A DNA stretch of 64,000 nucleotides from Myotis daubentonii (Eukaryota; Chordata; Mammalia; Chiroptera; Vespertilionidae), in assembly GCF_963259705.1 (NCBI RefSeq), contig NC_081840.1:3027562-3091561 (forward strand). Reading direction: 5' to 3'. The position numbers and the translations under genes were made by a program. Within the stretch, counting starts at the first letter, position 1, and each line of letters starts with the position of its first letter. The notes beneath the pieces are model-generated. The model saw nothing but the letters and a program-made list of their open reading frames with translations, had not been told where the DNA came from and did no database searches. This document shows, piece after piece, positions 22,201-28,075 of this stretch.

Positions 22201-25200
22201 AGAAAAACCTCAAATGCTCTCTTATATCCATTTTAAGAGTAGGATTGGCGCTTTCTGCTATTACCTGAGTCCTGATCTATCACCCCAGGGAGAGCTTGCC
22301 AATCCTGCACTTTCCCGGGGTGGAAAGGCTGCAGTGGGGTTAAGGATAAGGCTCCTTGGGCCTACCTTCTCCCATGCCATTACATTTACCTTTCCTTCCT
22401 CAGAAAAGCATGGACATACTTCTTGTATAAAACGTTCTGTCTGACTGGGAGTAACCTTAATTCCTCTGCTAGCAAGCATATATGTTAAAAGATCAATACA
22501 GAGTCTTTTTTCTTTAGACTCAGTATGGCACATCTTCTTAATCTAAAGATCAATACAGAGTCTTCTTTCTTTGGACTCAGTATGGCACATCTTCTCAATC
22601 TAAGTTCTGTACTATCCACCTTCTTACCCTACTTATCCTCTATAGGGGGGTCTGTAGCACCCTGGTGGAGTCCTATCCGTCCTAGTACGGGGGGACTTAC
22701 CTAAGGGAACCCTGTTCGGGCGCCAGATGCTGGGGCCTAACCACAGCTGGTCCAGGGGTTCTCAAAGGTGTGGACGGAGTCGGCGAAGACTATCCACCCT
22801 CTTCCTACGGTGGAGTCCGTTCCATCCCGAGTGCGGGGCGCTTACCTAGGGGTCCCTGTTCAGGCGCCAGATGCCGGGGTCCAACCCCAGCGGGTCCAGG
22901 GGTCCCCAAAGGTGTGGACGGAGTCGGCGAAGAAGGAAATACACGGCGACAGTGTTCAGTTGATCATCATAGCCGGGTTCTCTTGTCAGGGTCTGGTCAG
23001 GATCTCTAGCGAAGTTCTAGTTAGGGTCCCCAAAGGTGTAGACGGAGTAGGCAAAGAAGGAAGGACACGGAGACAGTGTTCAGTTGATCAGCAGCCTAGC
23101 CAGGATCTCTAGCCAGGATCTCCAGCCAAGTTCTGGTCTGGATCTCCAGAGAGGTTCTGCTTAGGATCTCCAGAGAGGTTCTGCTTAGGATCTCCAGCCA
23201 GGTTCTGTCCAGGTTCTCCAGGCAGGTCCGGTCACCAGGTTCTAGTCAGGCTCTCCTGCCAATCTCCGCAGTCAGGTTCAGTCCAGGATCCCCTGCCATG
23301 CTCTCTCGCCAGGCTCCGCCTCCAGGCTCCGAGGCCAGTCCCTGTCCAGGATCCTCCGGCATGCTCTCACCAGCGAAGTTCTTCTGTCCCTAGAGAACGT
23401 TCTGTGTAGGTTCTGTGCCTAGGCTCTGTCTCTCTTGGTCCTGTCTTCCAAGCCCTGTGTTCTGAGTTCTGTGTCTGAAGTTCTGTCTCTCTGTCTGGTT
23501 ACATCTGTATTTATACCAGTTGATTCAATCCTATCAATCTCTATTCCAAAGGTTAGGGCGTTTCTTATCTCCATTCCAGGGAGTAAAGATTATGTAGCTT
23601 AAGCATGATTGTTTGTAGTGATTAACTACCCGCCTGGCACTTAGTTAAGGAGTTTCATCCCCTCCCTGACTTCAGGGAAAAATTCCTACCTGGGGAAACA
23701 ACCTTTCTAGGAGAGGCATCCCCTCCCTGACTTCAGGGAAAAATTCCTACCTGGGGAAACAACCTTTCTCAGAGAGGTGACCTTGGTTAAAACACAGCGC
23801 CAAGAAGGTGAGCAAACATATTAAGAACCGTATGCCATATATGCCAGGTCCCTTGAAACAGCAAGGATGGACCGGCTCCCGGCACGCGTCTTAGGTGGGA
23901 CCTCGGCAGCCTCAGGGCCAAAGGAGCCTGAGCTGCTGCCTCGATCCAGGGGACTCATGTTCAAGCCAGGAAACCAGGGTCTCTGCCGTCCAGGCCCACG
24001 GGTTTGCCATCCTGAGTTGCACATGGTTCGGGGCTTGCTCTCCTGCGATGAGGTACAGCCTGCTCCTTGGTGCTGCAGCAGGTCTCCTCACGTGTTAGGC
24101 TTCCCGGACCCACGCCACAAGCTCCCATCCCCATCTTCCCCACTCGGCGAGCTTGACGGTCACGAGCACCGTGATGTCCGAGTCCCAGGAAAATGCCGGC
24201 CCTTCTGGGCCAGGTCCCAGCCGGGGCCGATGAGTCCATTTACACGTTTTATATAAAACCAGACTGTTCTTCCTTTCTCCTCTGTTTACAGCGACGGCCG
24301 GAAGACTATGCCTACAGGAGAGGCGGAAGAGGACCGAATTGGGGCTCCAAAGGAGGCTCAGTGTCCTGCTCCTAGGAAGTGAGTTGATTTCAGCAGCAGG
24401 AACTTCAACACAGAACAGGAAGCTGCTCTTTCACGAGTGGGGAAAGCCATGTGGAGCAGTGACCAGTGTGTGGGGCCCGCACCTTCCCCTCTATGCCAGG
24501 TCCCCTGTGCGCACCTCTCTCCCAGCTCTGAAAGAATTTAGAGTTTCTTTCCGGCCTTCCTCGGGGTGATCCTCTGAGGGATGGCGAATGCCAGCTGCCA
24601 TGTCCTGTTGAAGGGGCAGAGAGTCTGCATTAGAGCCACTGAAGCAGGACTATCAGGCTGTGTCTCCAGGTTTCAGCACCTAGAAAGCCATGTTTCTGTT
24701 CTGGGAAGGAAGCGTGGGCCGGACACCTGGGCCAGCACCCATGGTCTTCAGTCACAGGAACCTCTTGGTCTGCCCTACATTCCTCTGGAGTCTCTGGACC
24801 CCAGGGTGGTTCTCCAACACGTTCCCTTCTGCAGAGCAGCAGACCCGGTGGTGGGCGGCTCGGTCCCCGAGGCTGCGGGCTTCCGTCAGGCAGGCCTTCC
24901 CCTGCGTCCGGGCCTGAGCCCCAGGAGCTGGGCCTTCAGATTGTCCTGCCCCAGCCCAGCCTTGCGGGCAAATCGCCATGAATCCTGCAAGGGCTCTCTG
25001 TCGACATCACAAAACCACATTTTCCCACCCTCCTCCTGTCCCTTGTGTTGGCGGGACATTGAGGCCTCGATGAGGAAAGTACTCGAGTTGAGTCAGCACA
25101 GTGTCGCTCGGTGGCAGAGCCAGGATTAGAACCAGCTGCGGTTCTTCTTGTGACATTAGAATGCCTCCATTTCCGGTTAGCTGCACTGTATTACCCTTTA

Positions 25201-26391
25201 AGTTCACTGTTTTCATTTATTAATTTTTATTTTACTATATATATAAATATATAGTATATTTTAACTGAATTCAGAGAAGAAGGCTGAGGGTGAGAGAGAG
25301 AAACATCAGTGATGAAGGAGAATCATTAATTGGCTGCTTCCTGCACACCCCCCACCGGGAATTGAGTCTGTAACCCGGGTTTGTGCCCTTGACCAGAATG
25401 GAGCCCAGAACCCTTCAGTCCATAGAGTGATGCTCTACCCACTGAGCCCAACCGGCTAGGGCTATTTTAATTTTGCTTAATCCTCACCTGAGGATTCTTT
25501 TTCATTGATTTTTGGAGAGAGTAGAGGGGAACAAAGGGTTGGGGGGAAGAGAGAGAGACATCAATGAGAGAGACATCAATATGAGAGACACATTGATTGG
25601 TTGCCATCCAGCACACGCCCCCGTGGGCCCAGGGATAAAACTGCAACCCAGGTACAAGCCCTTGACCCAGAATCAAACCCTTGATCCTTCAGTGCTTGGG
25701 CCACTGCTCTAACCCTTGGGGCACACCAGCCAGTGTCCACTCTTTTCCATCCACATGGCCCACTGGGCCCACCCTGTTCCCCCCTCACCCAGACTCCTCA
25801 GTGCCCGGAAGGGGCTAAGTCTGCCCGCCTGTCTCACCTATTGGGAGTTCCAGCGGGAAATGAGGAGGCCCTGACTCTCCCTGACCTGGCCCTGGGATGC
25901 ACAATGGCCAGCACACCTAGAGGAGCACAGCACCTCTCCCGGTGCCTCCCGGTGACGCAGAGTGGAGGCTGCATGTGAGGTTCTGTTTCCCGAGAGGCTA
26001 GTGCGGGTTTCTGCCACAGGAACGCTTCTCCCGTCCCTGGGTCTGTGCGAATGAACTGCCAGTGGTGCTCCACGCCCTGAGGCCGCATGCGATGATCCTG
26101 GTGCTGGCGATGCAGATTCGCGGGGAACCTGGTGCTGAACCCCAAGTGAAGGGCCGCTTCCCCGGCTGGAGGGGCAGTGGGGGTTGGCAGTGTCCTAACC
26201 CTCTACTCCTGATAGGAAAAAGCGCTGGAGTCGAGCCAGAGCCTTCCTCAAATTCTTCCAACGCCAGAGAGACGGCTCACGAGGACAAGCCAAGTCACCC
26301 GCAGACAGCCCTCCTGGGCCCCCGGAGGCCACCCCCTCGTGCTCATACTGGGAGGAGAAGGGAGACGCCTGCAGTGGGCCCCCACCAAAAG
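5185..26391 (+). CDS. Multi-exon coiled-coil protein gene (family not recognised)
   Basis: Eleven candidate exons: 5185-5286, 5577-5699, 7298-7408, 13399-13528, 14515-14609, 14749-14865, 15736-15920, 18104-18290, 19584-19708, 24292-24378 and 26216-26391. Joining them gives one open frame of about 480 residues; the last nine exons agree in phase at every AG/GT junction, which is strong evidence for a real gene. Residues 1-112 look globular, about 140-390 form a long Glu/Gln/Leu-rich coiled coil, and the end carries a basic block (RKKKRWSRARAFLKFF) then a Pro/Ser-rich tail. I see no signal peptide, transmembrane segment or enzyme motif. A scaffold or adaptor role is only an inference from the coiled coil. 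The 5' end is uncertain. The 3' end is either at the donor at 26392 or, unspliced, at the TGA at 26424-26426. The large introns hold SINEs, a Helitron, an LTR and an antisense provirus. Confidence 0.72.
5577..5699 (+). CDS. Candidate exon 2 of the coiled-coil gene
   Basis: Acceptor CACTCCTGCAG precedes GTCGGAGC. The only frame open throughout gives 41 residues (VGAPCLEAALRKF...LLYDCHL). The donor is the weak TTG/GTATAG; if it is not used, a stop follows one codon later. Phase 0 at both ends fits its neighbours. Confidence 0.4.
5700..7297. other. Intron of the coiled-coil gene, mostly anonymous
   Basis: A MIR-like segment lies at 6150-6265. A purine/G-rich stretch runs over about 6935-7130. 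Apart from these I see no coding sequence or recognised repeat. Confidence 0.4.
6150..6265 (+). repeat. MIR-like ancient SINE fragment
   Basis: Contains ATGTGACCTGAGTCTTCCAAGCCTCAGTTTCCCC, matching the order of the MIR core (loss-of-ACTTA-type spacer, then CCTCAGTTTCC). Diverged, as expected for MIR. Confidence 0.6.
7298..7408 (+). CDS. Exon 3 of the coiled-coil gene
   Basis: Pyrimidine-rich acceptor (TTTTAAG at 7291-7297) and donor GAA/GTGAGT. It encodes 37 residues, VHCVLETMLVLKNSD...KLLRAE, amphipathic and probably helical. Phase 0 on both sides. Confidence 0.7.
7815..8036 (-). repeat. Ves SINE, intronic
   Basis: The minus-strand body reads with the GGTTCATAGGTTGACACTCA end, the complement of the tRNA-like head, near 7995-8015, and TTTTATTGATTTCACAG at the tail side. 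Diverged; no clear target-site duplication. Confidence 0.85.
8215..8395 (-). repeat. Ves SINE fragment
   Basis: Tail side TATTGATTTGAGAGAGAGAA and a head with ACTGATCCACACAGGCC. More diverged than its neighbours. The next SINE inserted right beside it. Confidence 0.8.
8412..8631 (-). repeat. Ves SINE (GTGGATAGAGCGTC subtype)
   Basis: Complement of the GTGGATAGAGCGTCAGCC-type head is at about 8590-8615. A perfect 14-bp target-site duplication, CATGGAACCAATTT, flanks it at 8398-8411 and 8632-8645. Confidence 0.95.
8646..9268. other. AT-rich intronic DNA
   Basis: No gene, repeat family or simple repeat recognised. Confidence 0.3.
9269..9790 (+). mobile_element. Probable solo LTR
   Basis: A non-coding block of about 520 bp with an AATAAA signal at 9700-9705 some 80 bases before its right end, resembling the polyadenylation layout of an ERV LTR. 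The TG...CA ends and target duplication could not be fixed, so family and boundaries are uncertain. It lies in the sense direction inside an intron. Confidence 0.45.
9805..10020 (-). repeat. Ves SINE (GTGGATAGAGCGTC subtype)
   Basis: TTTTATTGATTTTTTACAGA tail side at left and a head complement ending near 10020. The flanks 9791-9804 and 10021-10034 agree at 12 of 14 positions (TTTCAGTAATTTTA), a slightly decayed target duplication. Confidence 0.93.
10035..10348. other. AT-rich intronic DNA
   Basis: Nothing recognised. Confidence 0.3.
10349..10570 (+). repeat. Ves SINE (ACTATGAACCAGGAGG subtype)
   Basis: Sense copy starting CTGGCCGGCATGGCTCAGTG (A box) and ending CAATAAAGATATATTTTAAA. The B box is decayed (TGTTTAATACC). 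Confidence 0.92.
10571..11079. other. Anonymous intronic DNA
   Basis: No recognised repeat or exon. The open frames seen are short. Confidence 0.3.
11080..11262. repeat. 15-bp minisatellite
   Basis: GTTGGTGGGTGCGGA is repeated about five times at 11098-11170, followed by looser GAGTCGGTG(A/T)GAA-type units to about 11262. Confidence 0.9.
11263..12325. other. Anonymous GC-rich intronic DNA
   Basis: Several overlapping frames are open for 90-140 codons, but none has splice phases that fit the gene model. No repeat recognised. Confidence 0.3.
12326..12508 (+). repeat. Ves SINE with an internally deleted head
   Basis: CTGGCCGGGCCAATGCCCAG joins the start of the head directly to the middle, losing the A and B boxes. 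The body (CAATGATTCTCTCTCATCAT) and TA-rich tail remain. The tail is the insertion site of the HeliBat that follows. Confidence 0.85.
12509..12922 (-). mobile_element. HeliBat-type Helitron (copy 4)
   Basis: CTAG at 12509 with the GTGCATGAATCCGTGCAC hairpin; the other end is ATTAGGCTTTTATTCTATAGGA, followed by T. The flanks A/T fit the AT target of Helitrons, without duplication. It sits in the TA tail of a Ves SINE. The CTCF-like motif is degraded (12793-12806, CTGCCCCCCAGTGG). Confidence 0.9.
12923..13398. other. Anonymous intronic DNA before exon 4
   Basis: No repeat recognised. Confidence 0.3.
13399..13528 (+). CDS. Exon 4 of the coiled-coil gene
   Basis: Acceptor CTTCCTGCACTAG and donor GAAG/GTAGGC. 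It encodes 43 residues (DRGHIPQQFLEELLGD...LELLIE) plus one base (phase 1) completed by the next exon. It begins the heptad-like Leu/Glu pattern. The preceding intron is almost 6 kb and repeat-rich. Confidence 0.8.
13529..14514. other. Intron 4, anonymous
   Basis: GC-rich; no repeat family recognised. A G-rich tract lies near 14405-14440. Confidence 0.35.
14515..14609 (+). CDS. Exon 5 of the coiled-coil gene
   Basis: Acceptor TTGCTCTTCAG and donor GAG/GTAACA. The split Ala codon joins exon 4 in phase. It encodes CTRITDLEENARTLQ...QQLRKE, with clear heptad spacing of Ile/Leu/Val. Confidence 0.88.
14749..14865 (+). CDS. Exon 6 of the coiled-coil gene
   Basis: Acceptor GGCTCTGCAG and donor CACAG/GTAGGC. 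Its 39 whole codons (VAELGAQLIQDKTNSQ...LSRATQ) continue the coiled coil directly from exon 5. Confidence 0.88.
14866..15735. other. Intron 6, with an L1 fragment
   Basis: Apart from the antisense L1 3' UTR piece at about 15217-15392 nothing is recognised. Confidence 0.4.
15217..15392 (-). mobile_element. Antisense L1 3' UTR fragment
   Basis: Contains TTTTTATTGATTAAGTTATTACATATGTGTCC, then GTGTCCATTGGTTAGG and TCCTTTGGTTGATCTCT, in the same order as the fuller copy at 33462-33687. The L1 3' UTR is in reverse orientation relative to the gene. Confidence 0.7.
15736..15920 (+). CDS. Exon 7 of the coiled-coil gene
   Basis: Acceptor CCTCTGGGCAG and donor AAAG/GTGACC. It encodes 61 residues rich in Glu, Gln and Ala (EEPSSLGPQNQQGAEER..., then an AAAAGENSGEKERLQQE stretch) and leaves AG for a split Arg codon. 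Strongly helical and charged. Confidence 0.9.
16782..16886 (-). repeat. MIR SINE fragment
   Basis: CAGATGAGGAAAGAGGCTCA, then AGTAACTTGTTCGGGCCAGTCC and GACTCAAATCCAGGTC follow the complement of MIR in order. Diverged but clear. Confidence 0.75.
17097..17383 (-). repeat. Older tRNA-derived bat SINE
   Basis: TTAATCCTCATCCCAGGATA at the left, a GAGAGAGAAACAGTGATG body and a complement of a tRNA-like head (GACCCTTCCGGACACAGGCT, CTGAGCCGCCCC) at the right. Similar in design to the copy at 25464. More diverged than the Ves copies. Confidence 0.75.
17158..17215. repeat. GGGA-rich simple repeat
   Basis: Nearly pure GGGA/GGGAGGGA units inside the SINE at 17097-17383. Confidence 0.9.
17613..17646. 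repeat. (GAT)n microsatellite
   Basis: GATGATAATGATGATGATGA and following GAT units, 11 triplets with one imperfect. Confidence 0.95.
18104..18290 (+). CDS. Exon 8 of the coiled-coil gene
   Basis: Acceptor CTCCGCCCGCAG and donor GAG/GTGAGG, a very good consensus. The first G completes the Arg codon from exon 7. The 62 codons (LTSWTELLQGEQEELRTQ...LSIQCE) hold regular heptads. Confidence 0.92.
18514..18737 (-). repeat. Ves SINE with a perfect 16-bp target duplication
   Basis: ACCTTTGCTTTTTGCA occurs at 18498-18513 and 18738-18753. Between them lies a reverse Ves element of the GTGGATAGAGCGTC type with a TCTTGATTTGAGAG tail side. Confidence 0.95.
19010..19245 (-). repeat. Ves SINE interrupted by a poly-G run
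   Basis: The Ves body in reverse (AACTTCAATGATGAGAGAGA) is followed by a broken head. A G homopolymer replaces part of the tRNA-like head, and the gene-proximal end (CTGAGCCACACC) remains. Confidence 0.8.
19188..19224. repeat. 37-bp poly-G homopolymer
   Basis: An uninterrupted run of 37 G residues inside the SINE head. It may form G-quadruplexes or reflect a sequencing or assembly artefact. Confidence 0.95.
19584..19708 (+). CDS. Exon 9 of the coiled-coil gene
   Basis: Acceptor CTGTGTTTCAG. The donor is CAT/GTAAGG rather than the nearer GCAA/GTGAGC, because only the former leaves two bases that keep the next exon in its charged, stop-free frame. It encodes LLTRAKKDWQEEKRRLRREI...EQHCTEN plus a split Ile codon and marks the end of the coiled coil. 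Alternative use of the inner donor is possible. Confidence 0.85.
19709..21288. other. Intron 9 left part, anonymous
   Basis: GC-rich DNA without recognised repeats or exons up to the provirus target duplication at 21289. Confidence 0.35.
21295..22161 (-). repeat. 3' LTR of the provirus
   Basis: The LTR is 867 bp. Its TATA box complement, TATTTATA, is at 21840-21847. The part downstream of the TATA (21385-21830) is made of tandem CTCCAGCCAGGTTCTG-like and TTCTGTGTTCTAAG-like units. Immediately next to it, on the internal side, is the polypurine tract. Confidence 0.9.
21385..21830. repeat. Tandem repeats in the transcribed part of the LTR
   Basis: About ten degenerate 20-25-bp units (GGATCTCCAGCCAAGTTCTG type), then about six 11-14-bp TTCTGTGTTCT(A/G)AG units. 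Copy number differs from the other LTR. Confidence 0.8.
22162..22181 (-). promoter_or_regulatory. Polypurine tract next to the 3' LTR
   Basis: The complement AAAAAAGGGGGAA sits directly at the LTR edge, the position at which plus-strand DNA synthesis is primed in retroviruses. Confidence 0.85.
22261..22533 (-). pseudogene. Gag N-terminal (matrix) fragment of the provirus
   Basis: A 90-codon frame starts at ATG 22531-22533 (minus). The first half resembles the matrix region of betaretroviral Gag in layout: a charged start, a helical segment, then a W-E-K-V-G run. It then continues into unrelated-looking sequence and meets a stop before the polypurine tract. It lacks capsid and nucleocapsid, and no Gly at position 2 for myristoylation is seen. 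Non-functional as a Gag. Confidence 0.7.
22491..22604 (-). repeat. 57-bp tandem duplication across the gag start
   Basis: 22491-22547 and 22548-22604 are near-identical copies. The outer copy has its own ATG (22588-22590, minus) but stops after 15 codons at 22543-22545; the inner copy opens the longer frame. Confidence 0.9.
22708..22725 (-). promoter_or_regulatory. Second lysine-tRNA-type primer-binding site
   Basis: The minus strand carries TGGCGCCCGAACAGGG, close to a tRNA-Lys3 primer site (16 of 18 by my count). It is preceded by a 60-bp LTR-end fragment at 22728-22788 and followed by its own leader. Confidence 0.8.
22728..22788 (-). repeat. Duplicated LTR-end fragment
   Basis: Begins TGCTGGGGCC and carries AAAGGTGTGGACGGAGTCGG, the same terminal segment found in both LTRs. 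It lies between the two primer sites. Confidence 0.85.
22852..22869 (-). promoter_or_regulatory. Primer-binding site of the provirus
   Basis: The minus strand reads TGGCGCCTGAACAGGGAC, a lysine-tRNA-type site with one change, two bases from the 5' LTR end at 22872. Confidence 0.9.
22872..23884 (-). repeat. 5' LTR of the provirus
   Basis: 1013 bp, longer than the 3' LTR. The excess is explained by a repeated LTR-end segment (GTCCCCAAAGGTGTAGACGG from 23025) and a 61-bp duplication (23656-23716 and 23717-23776). TATA box complement at 23508-23515. No enhancer elements were identified with confidence. Confidence 0.9.
23891..24291. other. Intron 9 right part, anonymous
   Basis: No repeat recognised between the provirus and the acceptor of exon 10. 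Confidence 0.35.
24292..24378 (+). CDS. Exon 10 of the coiled-coil gene
   Basis: Acceptor TCTCCTCTGTTTACAG and donor GGAA/GTGAGT. The chosen frame gives DGRKTMPTGEAEED...PAPR (28 codons) with phase 2 on both sides, linking exon 9 to the Lys-rich start of exon 11. A second frame is also open but does not fit the flanking phases. Confidence 0.8.
25238..25462 (-). repeat. Ves SINE (GTGGATAGAGCGTC-like subtype)
   Basis: TA-rich tail side, AAACATCAGTGATGAAGGAG body and CTACCCACTGAGCCCAACCG head complement. Confidence 0.88.
25464..25735 (-). repeat. Older tRNA-derived bat SINE
   Basis: TTAATCCTCACCTGAGGATT at the left, a duplicated AGAGAGACATCAAT body and a head complement ending CACACCAGCCAGTG. 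Same design as 17097-17383; it abuts the Ves copy at 25238. Confidence 0.8.
26216..26391 (+). CDS. Exon 11 of the coiled-coil gene, basic and Pro-rich
   Basis: Acceptor CTACTCCTGATAG and donor AAAAG/GTAGGA. The junction makes RKKKRWSRARAFLKFFQRQR, a basic amphipathic block that could bind nucleic acid, membrane or an import receptor (inference), followed by a Pro/Ser/Gly-rich tail. If not spliced, the frame runs GRRGCLAAGGQ and stops at 26424. No later exon was found with confidence. Confidence 0.8.
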
Positions 26392-26899
26392 GTAGGAGGG
26401 GCTGCCTGGCTGCAGGAGGGCAGTGAAGGGGAGGGTCTCAGGCCATCCTCGTGGTCAGGGCAGAACCGATGAGATGCGAGCTGGGTGCGCACACGTGTGC
26501 TTGGAGCCTGAAGGGGGCTCCGCACGCCCCCGTCTGCCCCCTGAGGTGTGTGAACACCCAAGTAGAACATGTAAGCCCACGTCACTGTGGTGGCAGTTTC
26601 ATCCAGAACCAGTTAGCTCCTTCAGCATGAGGAGCCTCCCCATCATGTCCACTGTGGTGGGACCTCGCATATCCAGAGCGGATCTCCAGACAGTTACCGC
26701 GGAGACACGCTCAGGAGGGGATGTGTTTGGGGCGCCGTGTCTCTGCCAGGCCTCGGGGTAGCCATTTCTGTCGGGAGAGCCCCACGTACCACGTCCTGGA
26801 CGTCTGCCAGCCTTCAGCCAGGCCCGGGCTCTGCTCTCTCTGTGGCTCTGAGAAGTCGGTGTGGTTCTCTTCTCCCACCTGACCTGGCCCTGAGTCCTC

Positions 26900-26915
26900 C
26901 CACCAGGGGGCGCTG
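26900..26915 (+). promoter_or_regulatory. CTCF-like binding motif outside repeats
   Basis: CCACCAGGGGGCGCTG fits the known CTCF core consensus at every informative position. It lies in non-repetitive DNA about 500 bp after exon 11, a typical place for an insulator or loop anchor. Occupancy is not shown by sequence alone. Confidence 0.65.
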
Positions 26916-27889
26916 GACCTGTTCATTGAGGGCTGTGATGGGAGTGAGCCATTGGGTCCACAGTGGATTTGCAGCTGCATGTGCTGCCTGTGTTTCCTGG
27001 GATCTAAGAGGCTGTCAGCTGTCAGCTGCCCGAGTTTGTGCTCATAGAAAGAAAGTAATCGGGTGGTGGCAGTGAGGGTTTTGTCAGAATCTCCACCAGC
27101 CGACAGTGACTGGGAGGGATGCTCCAAGCTGCACCCTGATTTCAGAGATGGAAGGTTGGGGGGTTGGGGGGTTCCTCTTAGAACCAATTAAAGCCATCGA
27201 CTGAAAGGTGGTTTAGTTTTCACATTCACTTTGAAATATCATTTTATTGATTATTTGCCTATAAACCTGCCAAACATGCCCCCTGAGGAAGTTAAAAATT
27301 TGATGCAGGCCACTAGGACCTTCTGAAGACGGGGCCAGGCCCGAGACTCGTGGGCTCCCAGGGGCTGGGGTGCCAGGACCTGACAGGACCCGGGGCCATG
27401 ACAAGGCGCCTGTGAGTGTGACGGGTGCCCCAGCCGTTCCGGGTGGCAGTCACCACTGCAAGTCCTGCTGTGTCACTCGAGATGCAGAAATGAAGTGTGC
27501 GCACGCGGACACACTGTCTGGGGGCTGCTGCTTGCGTTCCCGGTCTCACAGGAGGTGAAGTCGGGGACACGCTCACGTGCAGGTAAATGATCATGAAGCT
27601 TACTGCCTTGTTAGCATTGGTTTTCTCCAGAGGGTTCTGTGGCCTCGGGTTTTCATCCTGGCTCCTCACACTTTTGGACATGTATCACGTCCACTGGTGT
27701 GATTGGCTACGTTGGTGAATGAGCTATAATCAGCCCAATTGAGTTAGCAAAACCTTCTGAGCAAAAACTGCTTGACAGATCCCCGCTGTGGTTCGGATCC
27801 GTGAGAGAGCAGGTCAGGGGCTGCAGGTAGTAACGGCAGCCGTGTGAGGGGGCTTTCTGGGCTCAGCAGCCTTTCGGTAGTTGACCCAC

Positions 27890-28075
27890 TTTGTCCGTCT
27901 CCTTGAGTTCTAGCTGCCGTGGGAGGTCGGCTCCATTCCTGTCCCCCGTTCAGAGCTGGGAGGGGAGCTCAGGAATGCTTGACCAGGGTCAGCACTGCCC
28001 AGAGAATCAGTGTTGGAGCTGGGACCCGAACCCGCGTCTGACAGGTTCCGGGGCCCGAACTCGGAACCGCTGTGA
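27890..28075 (-). repeat. MIR-like SINE
   Basis: CCCGTTCAGAGCTGGGAGG, AGAATCAGTGTTGGAGCTGG and GACCCGAACCCGCGTCTGAC follow the MIR complement. Diverged. Confidence 0.5.

Larger units (their letters stand above)
21295..23884 (-). mobile_element. Internally deleted class II (betaretrovirus-like) endogenous provirus, antisense
   Basis: A 6-bp target duplication, CGCGTC, flanks it at 21289-21294 and 23885-23890. Two LTRs beginning TGCCGGGG and ending CCGGCA (plus-strand view) enclose only 710 bp. On the minus strand the order is 5' LTR, lysine-tRNA-type primer-binding site, leader, a short gag start, a polypurine tract (complement at 22163-22180) and 3' LTR. Pro, pol and env are absent. The 6-bp duplication, Lys-type primer site and gag resemblance all point to class II. 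It lies antisense in intron 9 of the coiled-coil gene. It is defective and cannot produce particles. Confidence 0.9.
24379..26215. other. Intron 10, with two SINEs and a MIR-like piece
   Basis: SINEs at 25238 and 25464 and a MIR-like piece near 25040-25150 (GAGGCCTCGATGAGGAAAG and GGCAGAGCCAGGATTAGAAC). The rest is anonymous. Confidence 0.4.
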
